From: Paraburkholderia sp. BL23I1N1
Lineage (GTDB): Bacteria > Pseudomonadota > Gammaproteobacteria > Burkholderiales > Burkholderiaceae
Reading direction: 5' to 3'
Length of the DNA: 64,000 nt
Assembly (NCBI RefSeq): GCF_003610295.1
Contig: NZ_RAPV01000001.1
Span: 6,510,001 to 6,574,000 of the forward strand
The stretch's first letter is position 1. Every line of letters begins with the position of its first letter. The notes below the pieces were generated by a model that saw only the letters and a list, made by a program, of their open reading frames with translations, was not told the origin of the DNA and ran no database searches. Shown one piece after another: positions 28,970-38,751 of the stretch. Position numbers and translations under genes: made by a program.

Positions 28970-29971
28970 ATGGATGCGATCTCTTACGAACGCGCCGGCG
29001 ATGTCGCCGGCGCCGTGCACGCGGCGCAGCAACCGGGTGCGGTGTTCATTGGCGGCGGCACCAATCTGCTCGACTTGATGAAGAGCGGCGTGGCGCGGCC
29101 GATGCGGCTTATCGATATCACGCACATTAGCGGGCTCGATACGGTCGCCACGTTGCCGAATGGCGGCATCCGCATCGGCGCCCTGATGCGCAATAGCGAT
29201 GCCGCCAATCACGCGCTGGTGCGCGAACAATACCCGTTGCTGTCGCAGGCATTTCTGGCGGGCGCCTCGCCGCAACTGCGCAATATGGCGACCGTGGGCG
29301 GCAATCTGCTACAGCGCACCCGCTGCAGTTATTTTTACGACACCACCTTCACGCAGTGCAATAAGCGCGTGCCAAGCAGCGGTTGCGCGGCGCTCGAAGG
29401 CCACAATCGCACGCAGGCGATTCTTGGTGCGAGTCCGCAATGCATTGCCGTGAACCCGTCGGATATGAGCGTGGCGCTCGCCGCGCTCGACGCCGTTGTT
29501 CGCGTCAATGGCCCCGCAGGCGAGCGGACCATTCCGTTCGCGGACTTTCATCGGCTTCCCGGCGACCGGCCCGATATCGATACCACGTTGCAGGCGGGCG
29601 AGTTGATTACCGCTGTCGATTTACCGCCGCCGTTGTTCAGCGCGAACTCGCACTATCTGAAAGTGCGTGACCGGGCCAGTTACGCATTTGCGCTGGTCTC
29701 GGTGGCCGCCGCATTGCAGATGGACGGCGACCACATCACAACCGCGCGCATCGCGTTGGGCGGTGTCGCGCACAAACCGTGGCGCGCGCATGCCGCCGAA
29801 CAGATGCTCAACGGCCGGCCGCTCACACAGGCGACGCTACACGACGCCGCTACCGCAGCGCTACGCGATGCGAGACCGCAGCACGACAATCGTTTCAAGG
29901 TGCAGCTTGCGCAGCGCGCGATCGTGCGCGCCGTGAACCTGGCCGCGGGCCGCGCCGGAGGTGTGGCATGA
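28970..29971 (+). CDS. paoB: Aldehyde dehydrogenase FAD subunit (PaoB/YagS type)
   Basis: A 333-residue CoxM-like flavoprotein. GGGTNLLDLMK is the FAD pyrophosphate site and GNLLQRTRC begins the insertion that carries extra cysteines (C in RTRCSYFYD, TQCNKR and SGCAALEG), the ligands of the unusual [4Fe-4S] cluster of PaoB proteins. The ATG at 28970 follows GGAGCGGCC and lies 13 bp after paoA; the longer upstream frame overlaps paoA and is not used. Its stop overlaps the paoC start as ATGA. Confidence 0.93.
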   Translation: MDAISYERAGDVAGAVHAAQQPGAVFIGGGTNLLDLMKSGVARPMRLIDITHISGLDTVATLPNGGIRIGALMRNSDAANHALVREQYPLLSQAFLAGASPQLRNMATVGGNLLQRTRCSYFYDTTFTQCNKRVPSSGCAALEGHNRTQAILGASPQCIAVNPSDMSVALAALDAVVRVNGPAGERTIPFADFHRLPGDRPDIDTTLQAGELITAVDLPPPLFSANSHYLKVRDRASYAFALVSVAAALQMDGDHITTARIALGGVAHKPWRAHAAEQMLNGRPLTQATLHDAATAALRDARPQHDNRFKVQLAQRAIVRAVNLAAGRAGGVA

Positions 29972-32190
29972 ATCTGATCGGTCAACCGCTCGACCGCATC
30001 GACGGTCTGCTGAAAGTCACCGGCGAAGCGCGCTACGCCGGCGAGTTCTCGGAGGCGCGGCTAGCGCATGCTGTGCTCGTCACCAGCACGATTGCCCGCG
30101 GCACGATTGCATCGATCGATGCGAGCCGCGCGCAAGCGTTGCCAGGCGTGTTGCTGGTGATGACGTATCAGAACGCGCCGCGCCTGCCCAATGGCGGCAA
30201 GCCCGCTTTGACGCCGCCGGGCGTCCGCCGCCTGTCGCTGCTGCAGGACAATGAGATTCACTACAACAACGAGCCGGTCGCCGTGGTGGTTGCCGATACG
30301 CTCGAACACGCCACGGATGCCGCGCGTCAATTACGCATTACCTACCAGAGCAGCGCCGCGACACTCGATTTTGCGCAGGCGAAGCCGAACGGACATGCAC
30401 CTGACAGACCGCAAGGCCGCATCACCGACACGCAACGCGGCAGCTTCGAGGATGGCATGCGCAGTGGCACGGTTCACGTCGACGCCGTTTACACGACGCC
30501 GATCGAACATCACAACCCGATGGAGCCGCACGCCACGATGGCGCACTGGGACGGCCCGCAACTCACGCTCTACGACTCGACGCAAGGCGTGAGCAATGCG
30601 GCGCAGGCGGTCGCGCGAACGCTCGGCATGTCACCCGGCGACGTGCGCGTGATTTCGCCGTTTATCGGTGGTGGTTTTGGTTGCAAGGGATCGTCGTGGT
30701 CGCACGTGTCGCTGTGCGCGATGGCAGCGAAGCAGACTGGGCGTCCGGTGCGTCTCGTGCTCGAGCGTCCGCAGATGTTCGGGTCCGTCGGCGCCCGTCC
30801 GCGGACCGAGCAGCATCTCACGCTTGCCGCGCGGCACGACGGCACGCTGACGGCGATACGCCATGACAGTGTGTCGAATACGTCGATGTTCGAAGACTGG
30901 ACCGAAACCTGCTGCATGGTCACGCGCATGTTGTACGCGGTGCCCAATCAGGTCACGACGCACCGGATCGTGCCGATGAACCTCGGCACACCGACCTTCA
31001 TGCGCGCGCCTGGCGAGACGACCGGCTCGTTCGCGCTCGAATCGTCGATGGACGAACTCGCTGCGGCGTTGAAGATGGACCCGCTCGCGCTGCGCCTGAA
31101 GAATTACGCCGATACCGATCCACAGGAAAACAAACCGTGGTCCGGGAAATCCTTGCGCGAGTGCTATCAGATCGGCGCCGAGAAATTCGGCTGGTCCCGG
31201 CGCACCGCCGCACCGCGTTCGATGCGCAACGGCAAGATGCTGATCGGCATGGGTATGGCGACCGCGACCTATCCGGCCAACCGCAACGAAGCCGCGGCCA
31301 TCGCGCGGATTCTGCCGGACGGCAGCGCGATGGTCGCCTCCTGCACCCAGGACCTCGGCACCGGGACCTACACCGTGATGACCCAGGTGGCCGCCGACGC
31401 CCTCGGCTTCGCGCCGGAAAACATCCACTTCGCGCTCGGCGACTCGTCGCTGCCGAAAGCCCCCGGGTCAGGCGGATCGCAATCGGCGGCGAGCGTTTCG
31501 CCTGCTGTGCGCGAGGCCGCGAGCCAGGCGCGCAGCCAGTTGATCGCATTGGCCCTCGCCGACGAAGCCTCGCCCGTGCACGGCATCGCACCCGACGACA
31601 TCACGGTGGAAAATGGCTGGGTCATGAGCCGCTCACAACCGGCGAAGCGCGATCCGGCGGCCGCGATCATCGCGCGCTCAGGCGGCAAACCGATCGAGGC
31701 CGCCTCGACGGTCAAACCCGGCGATGAGAGGCAGAAGTACTCGTTTCACTCGTTTGGCGCCGTGTTCGCCGAAGTCCATGTCGATGCCGACCTCGGCACG
31801 ATTCGCGTGGCGCGCGTGGTCGGCGTGTATGACGTGGGGCGCGTGTTGAACGAGAAGACTGCGCGCAGCCAGTTGATGGGCGGCATTGTGTGGGGCGTGG
31901 GGGCGGCGCTACAGGAAGAGACTTTGCTCGATACGCGCTACGGGCGCTTCACGAACGCGAATCTCGCCGAGTACCACGTGCCGGTGAATGCCGACATCGG
32001 CTCGCTCGACATCACGTTCATCGATCAGCCTGATCCGTACATCAACTCGCTCGGCGTACGCGGCATCGGCGAGATCGGCATCACCGGCGTACCGGCGGCG
32101 ATCGCGAATGCGGTGTATCACGCGACCGGCGTGCGCGTGCGCGATCTGCCGGTGACGCTCGATAAAGTGATGGGGGTGCGGCAGGCGTGA
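29968..32190 (+). CDS. paoC: Aldehyde dehydrogenase molybdenum-cofactor subunit (PaoC/YagR type)
   Basis: A 740-residue xanthine-oxidase-family large subunit. FGCKGSSWSHVSL and GGSQSAASVSPAVREAAS contact the molybdopterin and the proposed base glutamate lies in RGIGEIGITGVPAAIANAV. It binds the molybdenum cofactor in the cytosine dinucleotide form in PaoABC. It starts at an ATGA overlap with paoB; the longer frame beginning 63 codons earlier is a shadow of paoB. The three subunits are a complete heterotrimer. Confidence 0.94.
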   Translation: MNLIGQPLDRIDGLLKVTGEARYAGEFSEARLAHAVLVTSTIARGTIASIDASRAQALPGVLLVMTYQNAPRLPNGGKPALTPPGVRRLSLLQDNEIHYNNEPVAVVVADTLEHATDAARQLRITYQSSAATLDFAQAKPNGHAPDRPQGRITDTQRGSFEDGMRSGTVHVDAVYTTPIEHHNPMEPHATMAHWDGPQLTLYDSTQGVSNAAQAVARTLGMSPGDVRVISPFIGGGFGCKGSSWSHVSLCAMAAKQTGRPVRLVLERPQMFGSVGARPRTEQHLTLAARHDGTLTAIRHDSVSNTSMFEDWTETCCMVTRMLYAVPNQVTTHRIVPMNLGTPTFMRAPGETTGSFALESSMDELAAALKMDPLALRLKNYADTDPQENKPWSGKSLRECYQIGAEKFGWSRRTAAPRSMRNGKMLIGMGMATATYPANRNEAAAIARILPDGSAMVASCTQDLGTGTYTVMTQVAADALGFAPENIHFALGDSSLPKAPGSGGSQSAASVSPAVREAASQARSQLIALALADEASPVHGIAPDDITVENGWVMSRSQPAKRDPAAAIIARSGGKPIEAASTVKPGDERQKYSFHSFGAVFAEVHVDADLGTIRVARVVGVYDVGRVLNEKTARSQLMGGIVWGVGAALQEETLLDTRYGRFTNANLAEYHVPVNADIGSLDITFIDQPDPYINSLGVRGIGEIGITGVPAAIANAVYHATGVRVRDLPVTLDKVMGVRQA

Positions 32191-32285
32191 GGGGGCGTGT
32201 GGCGCGTGGACGAGAACCGCCGCGCACGCGGTGCGGTTGCGCTGCATGCGTGGTGGACCGAATCGCTGTGGCGGCGCTAAGTGCG

Positions 32286-32846
32286 TTACGCGCGGCCGAC
32301 AATCTCGGCGGTGGTCGCGATCTGCGCATAATCCATCGCAAGGTTTGCGAGCGACAGCGCGTGAATATCCTCGGCCGCCCACAAGCGACCGTTCAGATCG
32401 CGCATGTCGAAGGTAAAGGCGGCGTCGCTCGCCACCAGCGTGGTGAAGCCGAGATTACCGGCCGTACGTGCGGTGGCTTCGACCGAGTTGTTCGTGATCA
32501 CGCCCGCAATCACCACCTGAGCGATCTTCCGTGCGCGCAACCAGCGTTCGAGCCCGCTCGCGATAAACGCATCCGGCACGTTCTTTTCGACGACATGCTC
32601 GTTGCGGTTCGGCTCGAACGCCGTCTGAAACTCGACGCCGCTCTGCCCCGGCCAGAATACCGAGTCCGGCTCACGGGAAATGTGGCGCACGTGCACGACA
32701 GGACGCGCGGTGTCGCGCCAATGGGCGAGCAAGGCCGCGAGATGGCGTTCGGCGTCGGGGTTGTTGCGGCGGCCGAGCTTCGGAAACTGAATGCCCTTTT
32801 GCAGATCGATCAGGATCAGTGCGGCATTGTCGTCGAGACGCTTCAT
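32286..32846 (-). CDS. Isochorismatase-fold hydrolase lacking the usual catalytic cysteine
   Basis: A 186-residue isochorismatase-like protein. Family landmarks are ALILIDLQ (D14) and VVEKNVPDAF (K88). The third catalytic residue is normally a cysteine after GVxT; here the sequence is GVITNNSVEATARTAG, with serine S121 at that position. The protein may use serine, act as a binding protein, or belong to a branch with a different chemistry. It is convergent with paoC and lies on the opposite strand to the MobA-like gene. Substrate unknown. Confidence 0.85.
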   Translation of the reverse strand: MKRLDDNAALILIDLQKGIQFPKLGRRNNPDAERHLAALLAHWRDTARPVVHVRHISREPDSVFWPGQSGVEFQTAFEPNRNEHVVEKNVPDAFIASGLERWLRARKIAQVVIAGVITNNSVEATARTAGNLGFTTLVASDAAFTFDMRDLNGRLWAAEDIHALSLANLAMDYAQIATTAEIVGRA

Positions 32847-32996
32847 GGCAATGAAGATTCGCTTTGATGTAAGGTAAGCGGCTCATTGTACGGGCACTGC
32901 CGCGCATGACGGCGCACGTCGGCGTATGCATTGGCGCTTGCCTGGCGACGCGTTGCATCGCACAATCGGGCTCATCCTTTCTACCGGTGCCCGTCC

Positions 32997-33584
32997 ATGG
33001 CCTACGCCTCGCTTGCCACTGGCGTGTTGCTCGCCGCCGGCTTCGGCTCACGCTTCGATCCGGACGGCCTGCACAATAAACTGCTCGCGCACATGCCCGA
33101 CGGCACGCCGGTCGCGCACGAAGCCGCGCACCGGCTGCTGCATGTCGTCTCGCGTGTGCTGGCCGTGGTGCGGCCGGGGTCGGATGCCCTTGCGCGCCTC
33201 CTGAACAACGCCGGCTGCGATGTGGTGTTCGCCGCGGACGCCAATCGAGGCATGGGCGCGAGCCTCGCCGCCGGCATCGAAGCCAGCGACGACGCCGAGG
33301 GCTGGATCGTCGCGCTCGCCGACATGCCGCACATCGCCACCACGACGATCGAAGCGGTGGCGCGGGCGCTCGACGGCGGCGCGTCGATCGTGGCGCCGTT
33401 TTATCAGGGACAGCGCGGCCATCCGGTCGGCTTTGGCGTCGAGCATCGGGACGCGCTGATGTCACTCGACGGCGATACTGGCGCGCGCGCGTTGTTGGCC
33501 TCGCAGCGGGTGATGCGGCTGGATGTCGACGATGCAGGGATTCTGCGGGACGTGGATACGCCGGAAGATTTGCGCAATGTTTAG
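32997..33584 (+). CDS. MobA-like nucleotidyltransferase (putative molybdenum cofactor cytidylyltransferase)
   Basis: A 195-residue NTP transferase started at the ATG at 32997. LLAAGFGSRF is the nucleotide-binding P-loop-like motif and the metal-binding motif is ALADMPHI. MocA-type proteins of this size add CMP to molybdopterin and make the cofactor form used by the PaoABC family, which is encoded 1 kb upstream. That gives a good contextual case for MocA, but MobA-like paralogues with other roles exist. A longer frame starting at 32931 lacks a plausible N-terminus. Confidence 0.8.
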   Translation: MAYASLATGVLLAAGFGSRFDPDGLHNKLLAHMPDGTPVAHEAAHRLLHVVSRVLAVVRPGSDALARLLNNAGCDVVFAADANRGMGASLAAGIEASDDAEGWIVALADMPHIATTTIEAVARALDGGASIVAPFYQGQRGHPVGFGVEHRDALMSLDGDTGARALLASQRVMRLDVDDAGILRDVDTPEDLRNV

Positions 33585-33721
33585 GTTTGGCATGATGGTG
33601 CTGGATGGGAAGATTGGCCCGTTTCGCGCCGGCCGCGTGGGGCTAAATACGGCCAGGAGCCGTCACTCACCGTCTGTTCGTTAGCCCCGCAGCCGGAACG
33701 CCCGGTGCGCAGTGCCCGCCT

Positions 33722-33751
33722 CGCTTTGCGGCCGGTGGGCGCCGCAAAGCG
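33722..33751. repeat. Perfect 11-bp stem-loop in the intergenic region before the ABC-F gene
   Basis: CGCTTTGCGGC and its complement GCCGCAAAGCG enclose an 8-base loop. No T tract follows on either strand, so it is not a standard terminator. A second inverted pair (GGGGCTAA at 33639-33646 and TTAGCCCC at 33681-33688) lies just upstream. The region 33585-33840 has no supported gene. Confidence 0.6.
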
Positions 33752-33840
33752 CAAGTGGCTCTTCACTCGTGCGGCCAGAAAAGAGACCGCCCTGTACGTC
33801 CGGTCGGCTATCATGCCTATCCTCTCCGAAGTAGCTCCTT

Positions 33841-35520
33841 ATGATTTCCGTCCGTAATGTCACGCTGCGCCGCGGCGTCAATGTCGTACTCGACGGCGCG
33901 TCCGTCACCTTCGCCCCCGGCGAAAAGATTGGCCTTGTCGGCCGCAATGGCGCCGGCAAGTCATCCTTCTTCGGCCTTCTCAACGGCACGCTGCACGAAG
34001 ACGGCGGCGAGTTCTCGATTCCCGCTGCATGGAAGATGGGCCAGGTCGCGCAGGAGATGCCGGAGACCGAGCAAAGTGCGACCGACTTCGTCATCGACGG
34101 TGACACCGTACTGCTGGCCGCGCAGGCCGAAGTAGCCGCCGCTGAGGCCAGCGACGACGGCATGCGCATGGCGCACGCCTACATGGCCCTGCACGACGCC
34201 GGTGCACATGATGCCCCCGCACGTGCCCAGGCGCTGATCCAGGGCCTGGGCTTCAGTGCTGCGCAGCTTAGCCAGCCGGTCAACAGTTTCTCCGGCGGCT
34301 GGCGCATGCGACTGCAGCTGGCGCGCGCGCTCATGTGCCCGTCCGACTTGCTGTTGCTCGACGAACCGACCAATCACCTCGACCTCGACGCGCTGGTCTG
34401 GCTGGAAGCGTGGCTCAAGCGCTACGAAGGAACCATGGTCGTGATCAGCCACGACCGCGAATTCCTCGACGCGGTGACGCAGGTGACCGTGCACGTCGAC
34501 AACGCCAAGCTGGTGCGTTACGGCGGCAACTACAGCAAGTTCGAAGACATGCGCGCCGAGCAACTCGTGTTGCAGCAGGCCGCGGTGGCCAGGCAGGCGG
34601 ACAAGATCGCCCACCTCCAGAAGTTCATCGACCGCTTCAAGGCCAAGGCCTCGAAGGCGAAGCAGGCGCAGAGCCGGGTCAAGGCGCTCGAACGCATGGA
34701 GAAGATCGCACCGGTGCTTGCCGACGCGGAGTTCGCCTTCGAGTTCAAGGAGCCGCTCAACATCCCGAACCCGCTGTTGTCGATGCTGGACGCGAGCTTC
34801 GGCTACCCGGCACCGGCCGACACACCGCCGGGCACGCCGCCCACGGTCATCGTGCGGGGCATCAACCGTTCCGTGCTGGCCGGGCAGCGCATCGGCATTC
34901 TCGGTGCCAACGGCCAGGGCAAGTCCACGCTGGTGAAGACGGTGGCGCACGAGCTGGCGCCGATTGCCGGCGAAATCAGCGAAGGCAAAGGCCTGAACAT
35001 CGGTTACTTCGCCCAGCAGGAACTCGACGTGCTGCGTCCTCTCGACACGCCGATGGAACACATGATCCGCCTTGCCAAGGACACGCCGGCGAGCATGCGT
35101 GCCCCCGGCCAGAGTGGCACCGAACAATCGCTTCGCACCTTCCTCGGCACCTTCAACTTCAGTGGCGACATGGTCCACCAGGCGGTCAGAACGATGAGCG
35201 GCGGCGAAAAGGCGCGGCTCGTGTTGTGCATGATCGTGTGGCAGCGCCCCAACCTGCTGCTGCTCGACGAGCCTACCAACCACCTCGACCTGGCCACACG
35301 CGAAGCGCTAGGCATGGCACTCAACGAATTCGAAGGCACAGTGATGCTGGTCAGTCACGACCGGTCCCTGCTGCGCGCGGTATGTGACGAGTTCTGGCTC
35401 GTCACCAAGGGTGGCGTCGAGCCTTTCGACGGCGACCTGGACGATTACCAGCAGTTCCTGCGCGACGAAGCCCGTCGCATGCGTGAGCAGGCTGCCGGGG
35501 AGCAGAAGGTCATCGCCTGA
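33841..35520 (+). CDS. ABC-F family ATPase (translation-associated, Uup/YheS group)
   Basis: A 559-residue tandem ABC ATPase lacking membrane domains. The first cassette has GRNGAGKSS (35-43), SFSGGWRMRLQLARAL and LLLDEPTNHLDLD; the second has GANGQGKST, TMSGGEKARLVL and a second LLLDEPTNHLDLA. The linker between them is the basic helical P-site tRNA interaction motif (RFKAKASKAKQAQSRVKALE). ABC-F proteins bind the ribosomal E site and relieve stalling. The C-terminal coiled-coil domain of Uup is absent and the protein is shorter than typical YheS, so the exact subgroup is unclear. Confidence 0.92.
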   Translation: MISVRNVTLRRGVNVVLDGASVTFAPGEKIGLVGRNGAGKSSFFGLLNGTLHEDGGEFSIPAAWKMGQVAQEMPETEQSATDFVIDGDTVLLAAQAEVAAAEASDDGMRMAHAYMALHDAGAHDAPARAQALIQGLGFSAAQLSQPVNSFSGGWRMRLQLARALMCPSDLLLLDEPTNHLDLDALVWLEAWLKRYEGTMVVISHDREFLDAVTQVTVHVDNAKLVRYGGNYSKFEDMRAEQLVLQQAAVARQADKIAHLQKFIDRFKAKASKAKQAQSRVKALERMEKIAPVLADAEFAFEFKEPLNIPNPLLSMLDASFGYPAPADTPPGTPPTVIVRGINRSVLAGQRIGILGANGQGKSTLVKTVAHELAPIAGEISEGKGLNIGYFAQQELDVLRPLDTPMEHMIRLAKDTPASMRAPGQSGTEQSLRTFLGTFNFSGDMVHQAVRTMSGGEKARLVLCMIVWQRPNLLLLDEPTNHLDLATREALGMALNEFEGTVMLVSHDRSLLRAVCDEFWLVTKGGVEPFDGDLDDYQQFLRDEARRMREQAAGEQKVIA

Positions 35521-35667
35521 GTTACCCCCCCCGGCAGTTCCAGTTTGGAAGCTGCCATAGCGCTCGCATCGAGTCGAAGGGCCGCTTCACGCCCTGAGTC
35601 GGTCAGTCAAGCATCTCGAGGAGAAAGCGCGAGGCGTCCAAGAAGAGGCGCCCCGCTTTCACAGCCG

Positions 35668-38160
35668 TCATTCCAGAGCGATCTTCACCGGGCGAATCTT
35701 CCAGATCTGCTCGCAGTATTCGCCGATTGCGCGATCGGACGAGAACTTGCCCGCATACGCAGTGTTCAGGATCGACATGCGAGTCCAGCGCCGCGTGTCC
35801 TGCCAGGCGTCGCTGACGTCCTCCTGGCGCGCCACGTACGCCGCGTAATCGGCAAGGACGAGAAACGGGTCCGCGTGAAGCAGATTGTCGACCAGCGGAC
35901 GGAACATCTCGCGGTCTCCGCGCGAGAAGTGCCCGGCGGCGATCAGCTCCAGCACTTCACGTAGCGCCTCGTTCGCATTCACGTACTCGATCGGGCGGTG
36001 GCCCGCTCCTTTCACACGTTCCACTTCGTCTGCGGTCAGACCGAACAGGAAGAAGTTTTCGTCGCCGACTTCCTCGCGGATTTCGACGTTGGCCCCGTCC
36101 AGCGTGCCAATGGTCAATGCGCCATTCATCATGAACTTCATGTTGCCGGTGCCGGAGGCTTCCTTGCCGGCTGTCGAAATCTGCTCGGACAGATCGGCGG
36201 CCGGGTAGATGAACTGCGCATTTTTCACGTTGAAATCCGGAAAGAACACGACCTTCAGCCGCCCGTTCACTACCGGGTCGTCGTTGACAACTTCGGCGAT
36301 TCCGTTGATCAGGCGGATGATGAGCTTGGCCATCGCATAGCCTGGCGCGGCCTTGCCGCCGAACACGAAGCAGCGCGGCGTCAACGCCATCTGCGGATTG
36401 CGCCGTAAGCGCAGATAGAGCGCCACGATGAAAAGCGCGTTCAGGTGTTGCCGCTTATATTCGTGGATGCGCTTGACCTGAATGTCGAACAGTGCGCCCG
36501 AGTCGACAATGACGCCCGTCGCGCTGTGGATGCGCGCGGCGAGCACCTCTTTGTTTGCCTGTTTTACGCGGCGCCAGCGATCCTGAAACGCTGCGTCGTC
36601 GGCGTACTCGTCGAGTTTGCGCAGCCTGGCGAGATCGGTCACCCAACCTTCGCCGACCGTTTCATCCAGCAGGGTTGCAAGGCCCGGATTACTAAGCATC
36701 ATGAATCGGCGCGGTGTGACACCGTTGGTCACGTTGTGAAACCGCTCGGGCCATAGTTCGGCGAAATCCCGCAGCACGGTCTGCTCAAGGAGTTCCGAAT
36801 GGAGCGCGGCCACGCCGTTGACCGCGTGGCTGCCGACCGTTGCTAAATGCGCCATACGCACGCGCTTTGCACCGTTCTCGTCGATCAGCGACATGCGCGC
36901 GAGACGTTCGTCATCGCCCGGGTAGCGTTGCCGGACCTCATCGAGGAAGCGGCGATTGATCTCATAGATGATGTCGAGCAGACGCGGCAGCAAATCCCGA
37001 AACAGCGACAGCCCCCACGTCTCGAGCGCTTCGGGCAACAGCGTGTGATTCGTATAGGAGAGCGCGCGCCGCGTGATGTCCCAGGCTTCGTCCCACGGCA
37101 CCTGTCGCTCGTCCACCAGCAGACGCATCAGCTCGGCGACGGCAATCGAGGGATGCGTGTCGTTGAGTTGCGCGGTGAACATGTCCGCCAGGCGGCCGAT
37201 CGGTTCGCCTTTGAGCGCGAGCAGACGCAGCATGTCCTGCAGCGAGCATGAGACGAAGAAATATTGCTGCGCGAGCCGCAAGCGCTTGCCGGCTTCCGGC
37301 TCGTCATTCGGATAGAGCACCTTCGACAGCGTTTCAGACCTCACCTTCTCCTGGACGGCCTCGTAGTAATCGCCGGCGTTGAAGTCCTGAAGGTCGAACG
37401 ACTCGACCGCCTCACTCTTCCAGAGCCTCAGCGTGTTGCACATGTTGACGCGAAAGCCCGGCATTGGCGTATCGCAGGCCACGCCCTTGACCGTGTATGC
37501 CGGAACCCATCGCACACAAAAACGGCCCTGCGCGTCGGTCCCGCTTTCCGTGCGGCCGCCGAAACTCACGTAGAAGGCAACGTCCGGGCGCAGTATCTCC
37601 CAAGGGTTGCCTTTCTGCAGCCACTTGTCGGTGACTTCCACCTGCCAGCCGTCACGGATCTCCTGGTCAAAGATCCCGAATTCGTAGCGGATGCCATAAC
37701 CAATGGCCGGAATTTCGAGGGTGGAAAGCGAGTCGAGATAGCATGCCGCCAGGCGGCCCAGCCCGCCGTTGCCAAGCCCTGGTTCTTCCTCGATCGCGAG
37801 CAGGTCGTCGAGGTCAAGGCCGAGCGCCTGCAACGCATCGCGCGCATTGCTCTGGATACCCAGGTTTATCAGGTTGTTGCCGAGTTGCGGACCGATCAGG
37901 AACTCCGCGGACAGATAGCAGGCGACCTTTGCACCGCGTGCCACGTAGGCGTGCGTAGTGGCGACCCTGCGTGTCATCATCCGGTCACGGACGGCAAACG
38001 CAAGCGCCATGTACCAGTCGTGCGGGGACGCAATCTCTGGATATCGGCCCTGCAGACAGATCAGGTTGTCGACGATGTCGCGCTGCAGCGCCGCGACGCC
38101 AAGACCGCTGCGCGCAGGTTCCGCGCTGGTCGGTGATTTCAGGGTGGGCGTGTCGTCCAT
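35668..38160 (-). CDS. glgP: Glycogen/maltodextrin phosphorylase
   Basis: An 830-residue GT35 phosphorylase that releases glucose-1-phosphate from alpha-1,4-glucans. NGGLGRLAACYLDSL and the PLP-lysine motif GTGNMKFMMNGALTIGTLDG are intact; FDVKRIHEYKRQ-like FDIQVKRIHEYKRQHLNAL is present. It is full length and should be active, using cytoplasmic glycogen or maltodextrin. The gene stands alone and the neighbours are not glg genes. A second divergent region upstream (38161-38680) should contain its promoter. Confidence 0.95.
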   Translation of the reverse strand: MDDTPTLKSPTSAEPARSGLGVAALQRDIVDNLICLQGRYPEIASPHDWYMALAFAVRDRMMTRRVATTHAYVARGAKVACYLSAEFLIGPQLGNNLINLGIQSNARDALQALGLDLDDLLAIEEEPGLGNGGLGRLAACYLDSLSTLEIPAIGYGIRYEFGIFDQEIRDGWQVEVTDKWLQKGNPWEILRPDVAFYVSFGGRTESGTDAQGRFCVRWVPAYTVKGVACDTPMPGFRVNMCNTLRLWKSEAVESFDLQDFNAGDYYEAVQEKVRSETLSKVLYPNDEPEAGKRLRLAQQYFFVSCSLQDMLRLLALKGEPIGRLADMFTAQLNDTHPSIAVAELMRLLVDERQVPWDEAWDITRRALSYTNHTLLPEALETWGLSLFRDLLPRLLDIIYEINRRFLDEVRQRYPGDDERLARMSLIDENGAKRVRMAHLATVGSHAVNGVAALHSELLEQTVLRDFAELWPERFHNVTNGVTPRRFMMLSNPGLATLLDETVGEGWVTDLARLRKLDEYADDAAFQDRWRRVKQANKEVLAARIHSATGVIVDSGALFDIQVKRIHEYKRQHLNALFIVALYLRLRRNPQMALTPRCFVFGGKAAPGYAMAKLIIRLINGIAEVVNDDPVVNGRLKVVFFPDFNVKNAQFIYPAADLSEQISTAGKEASGTGNMKFMMNGALTIGTLDGANVEIREEVGDENFFLFGLTADEVERVKGAGHRPIEYVNANEALREVLELIAAGHFSRGDREMFRPLVDNLLHADPFLVLADYAAYVARQEDVSDAWQDTRRWTRMSILNTAYAGKFSSDRAIGEYCEQIWKIRPVKIALE

Positions 38161-38751
38161 GAGCTGTCGCTGTCCTTGCTGTGATCGGGCGGCGTGTCGA
38201 TATTTTGCTCTTCTCTTTACCGCCCCGCACCTGAAGATGTTTATGATTGCGGAAGCGGTAAGCGAGCTTGCGAATCAGCCACGGTAGGCCTGGAAGTCGA
38301 GGATTCTCGCTTTGTCGATCGCGAACAGGCTGTGAATTCGCGTTCGATCGGACCGTGCGGATACTCGCTTGCGGGCTGTGTCCTGACAGATCGGCCGCAT
38401 CGACAAAATGCGGCTTGGCGCTCCTGGCGTTTAACGATGATCCCGCTGTGTGTCGAGCGGTTGACAGCGCTGCGAATGATCGCTGTCCTTTGCAACGTGA
38501 CGCTACGGCCGCGCTGTGATTAGGGAGCGCTCCGGGTCCGATTGTTGCCCTTCGCGCTCGCGCGTCCGGGCAGTCTCGTGAATTCCGCAATTCCAGTTTC
38601 GCGGAATGTGCCCTGGTCTAACTCATTCAGTTTCCCGGCAGAACCGGCGGACTTGATTCGGGCCGGCATTTTGGTGGATACTGTATATTCATACAGCATT
38701 TGGGACGCATGGTTACGCGCATGACGCTGCGCGCATCCACGGCGCGTCAGC
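38161..38751. other. Intergenic region between glgP and the UdgX gene
   Basis: About 590 bp between divergent genes. No open frame here has both a ribosome site and coding character. The right-hand end carries the LexA box (38681-38696). Radical-SAM partner genes that often precede UdgX fusions elsewhere are absent. Confidence 0.6.
38681..38696 (+). promoter_or_regulatory. LexA (SOS) box before the UdgX-fusion gene
   Basis: CTGTATATTCATACAG is an exact CTG-N10-CAG LexA site with an AT-rich core, 55 bases upstream of the start codon. DNA-damage induction of the downstream gene is inferred from it. Confidence 0.85.

Noticed and set aside
33961..35283. A 440-codon minus-strand frame across the ABC-F gene
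   Set aside because: Antisense to an intact ATPase with all motifs; no ribosome site, shadow composition.
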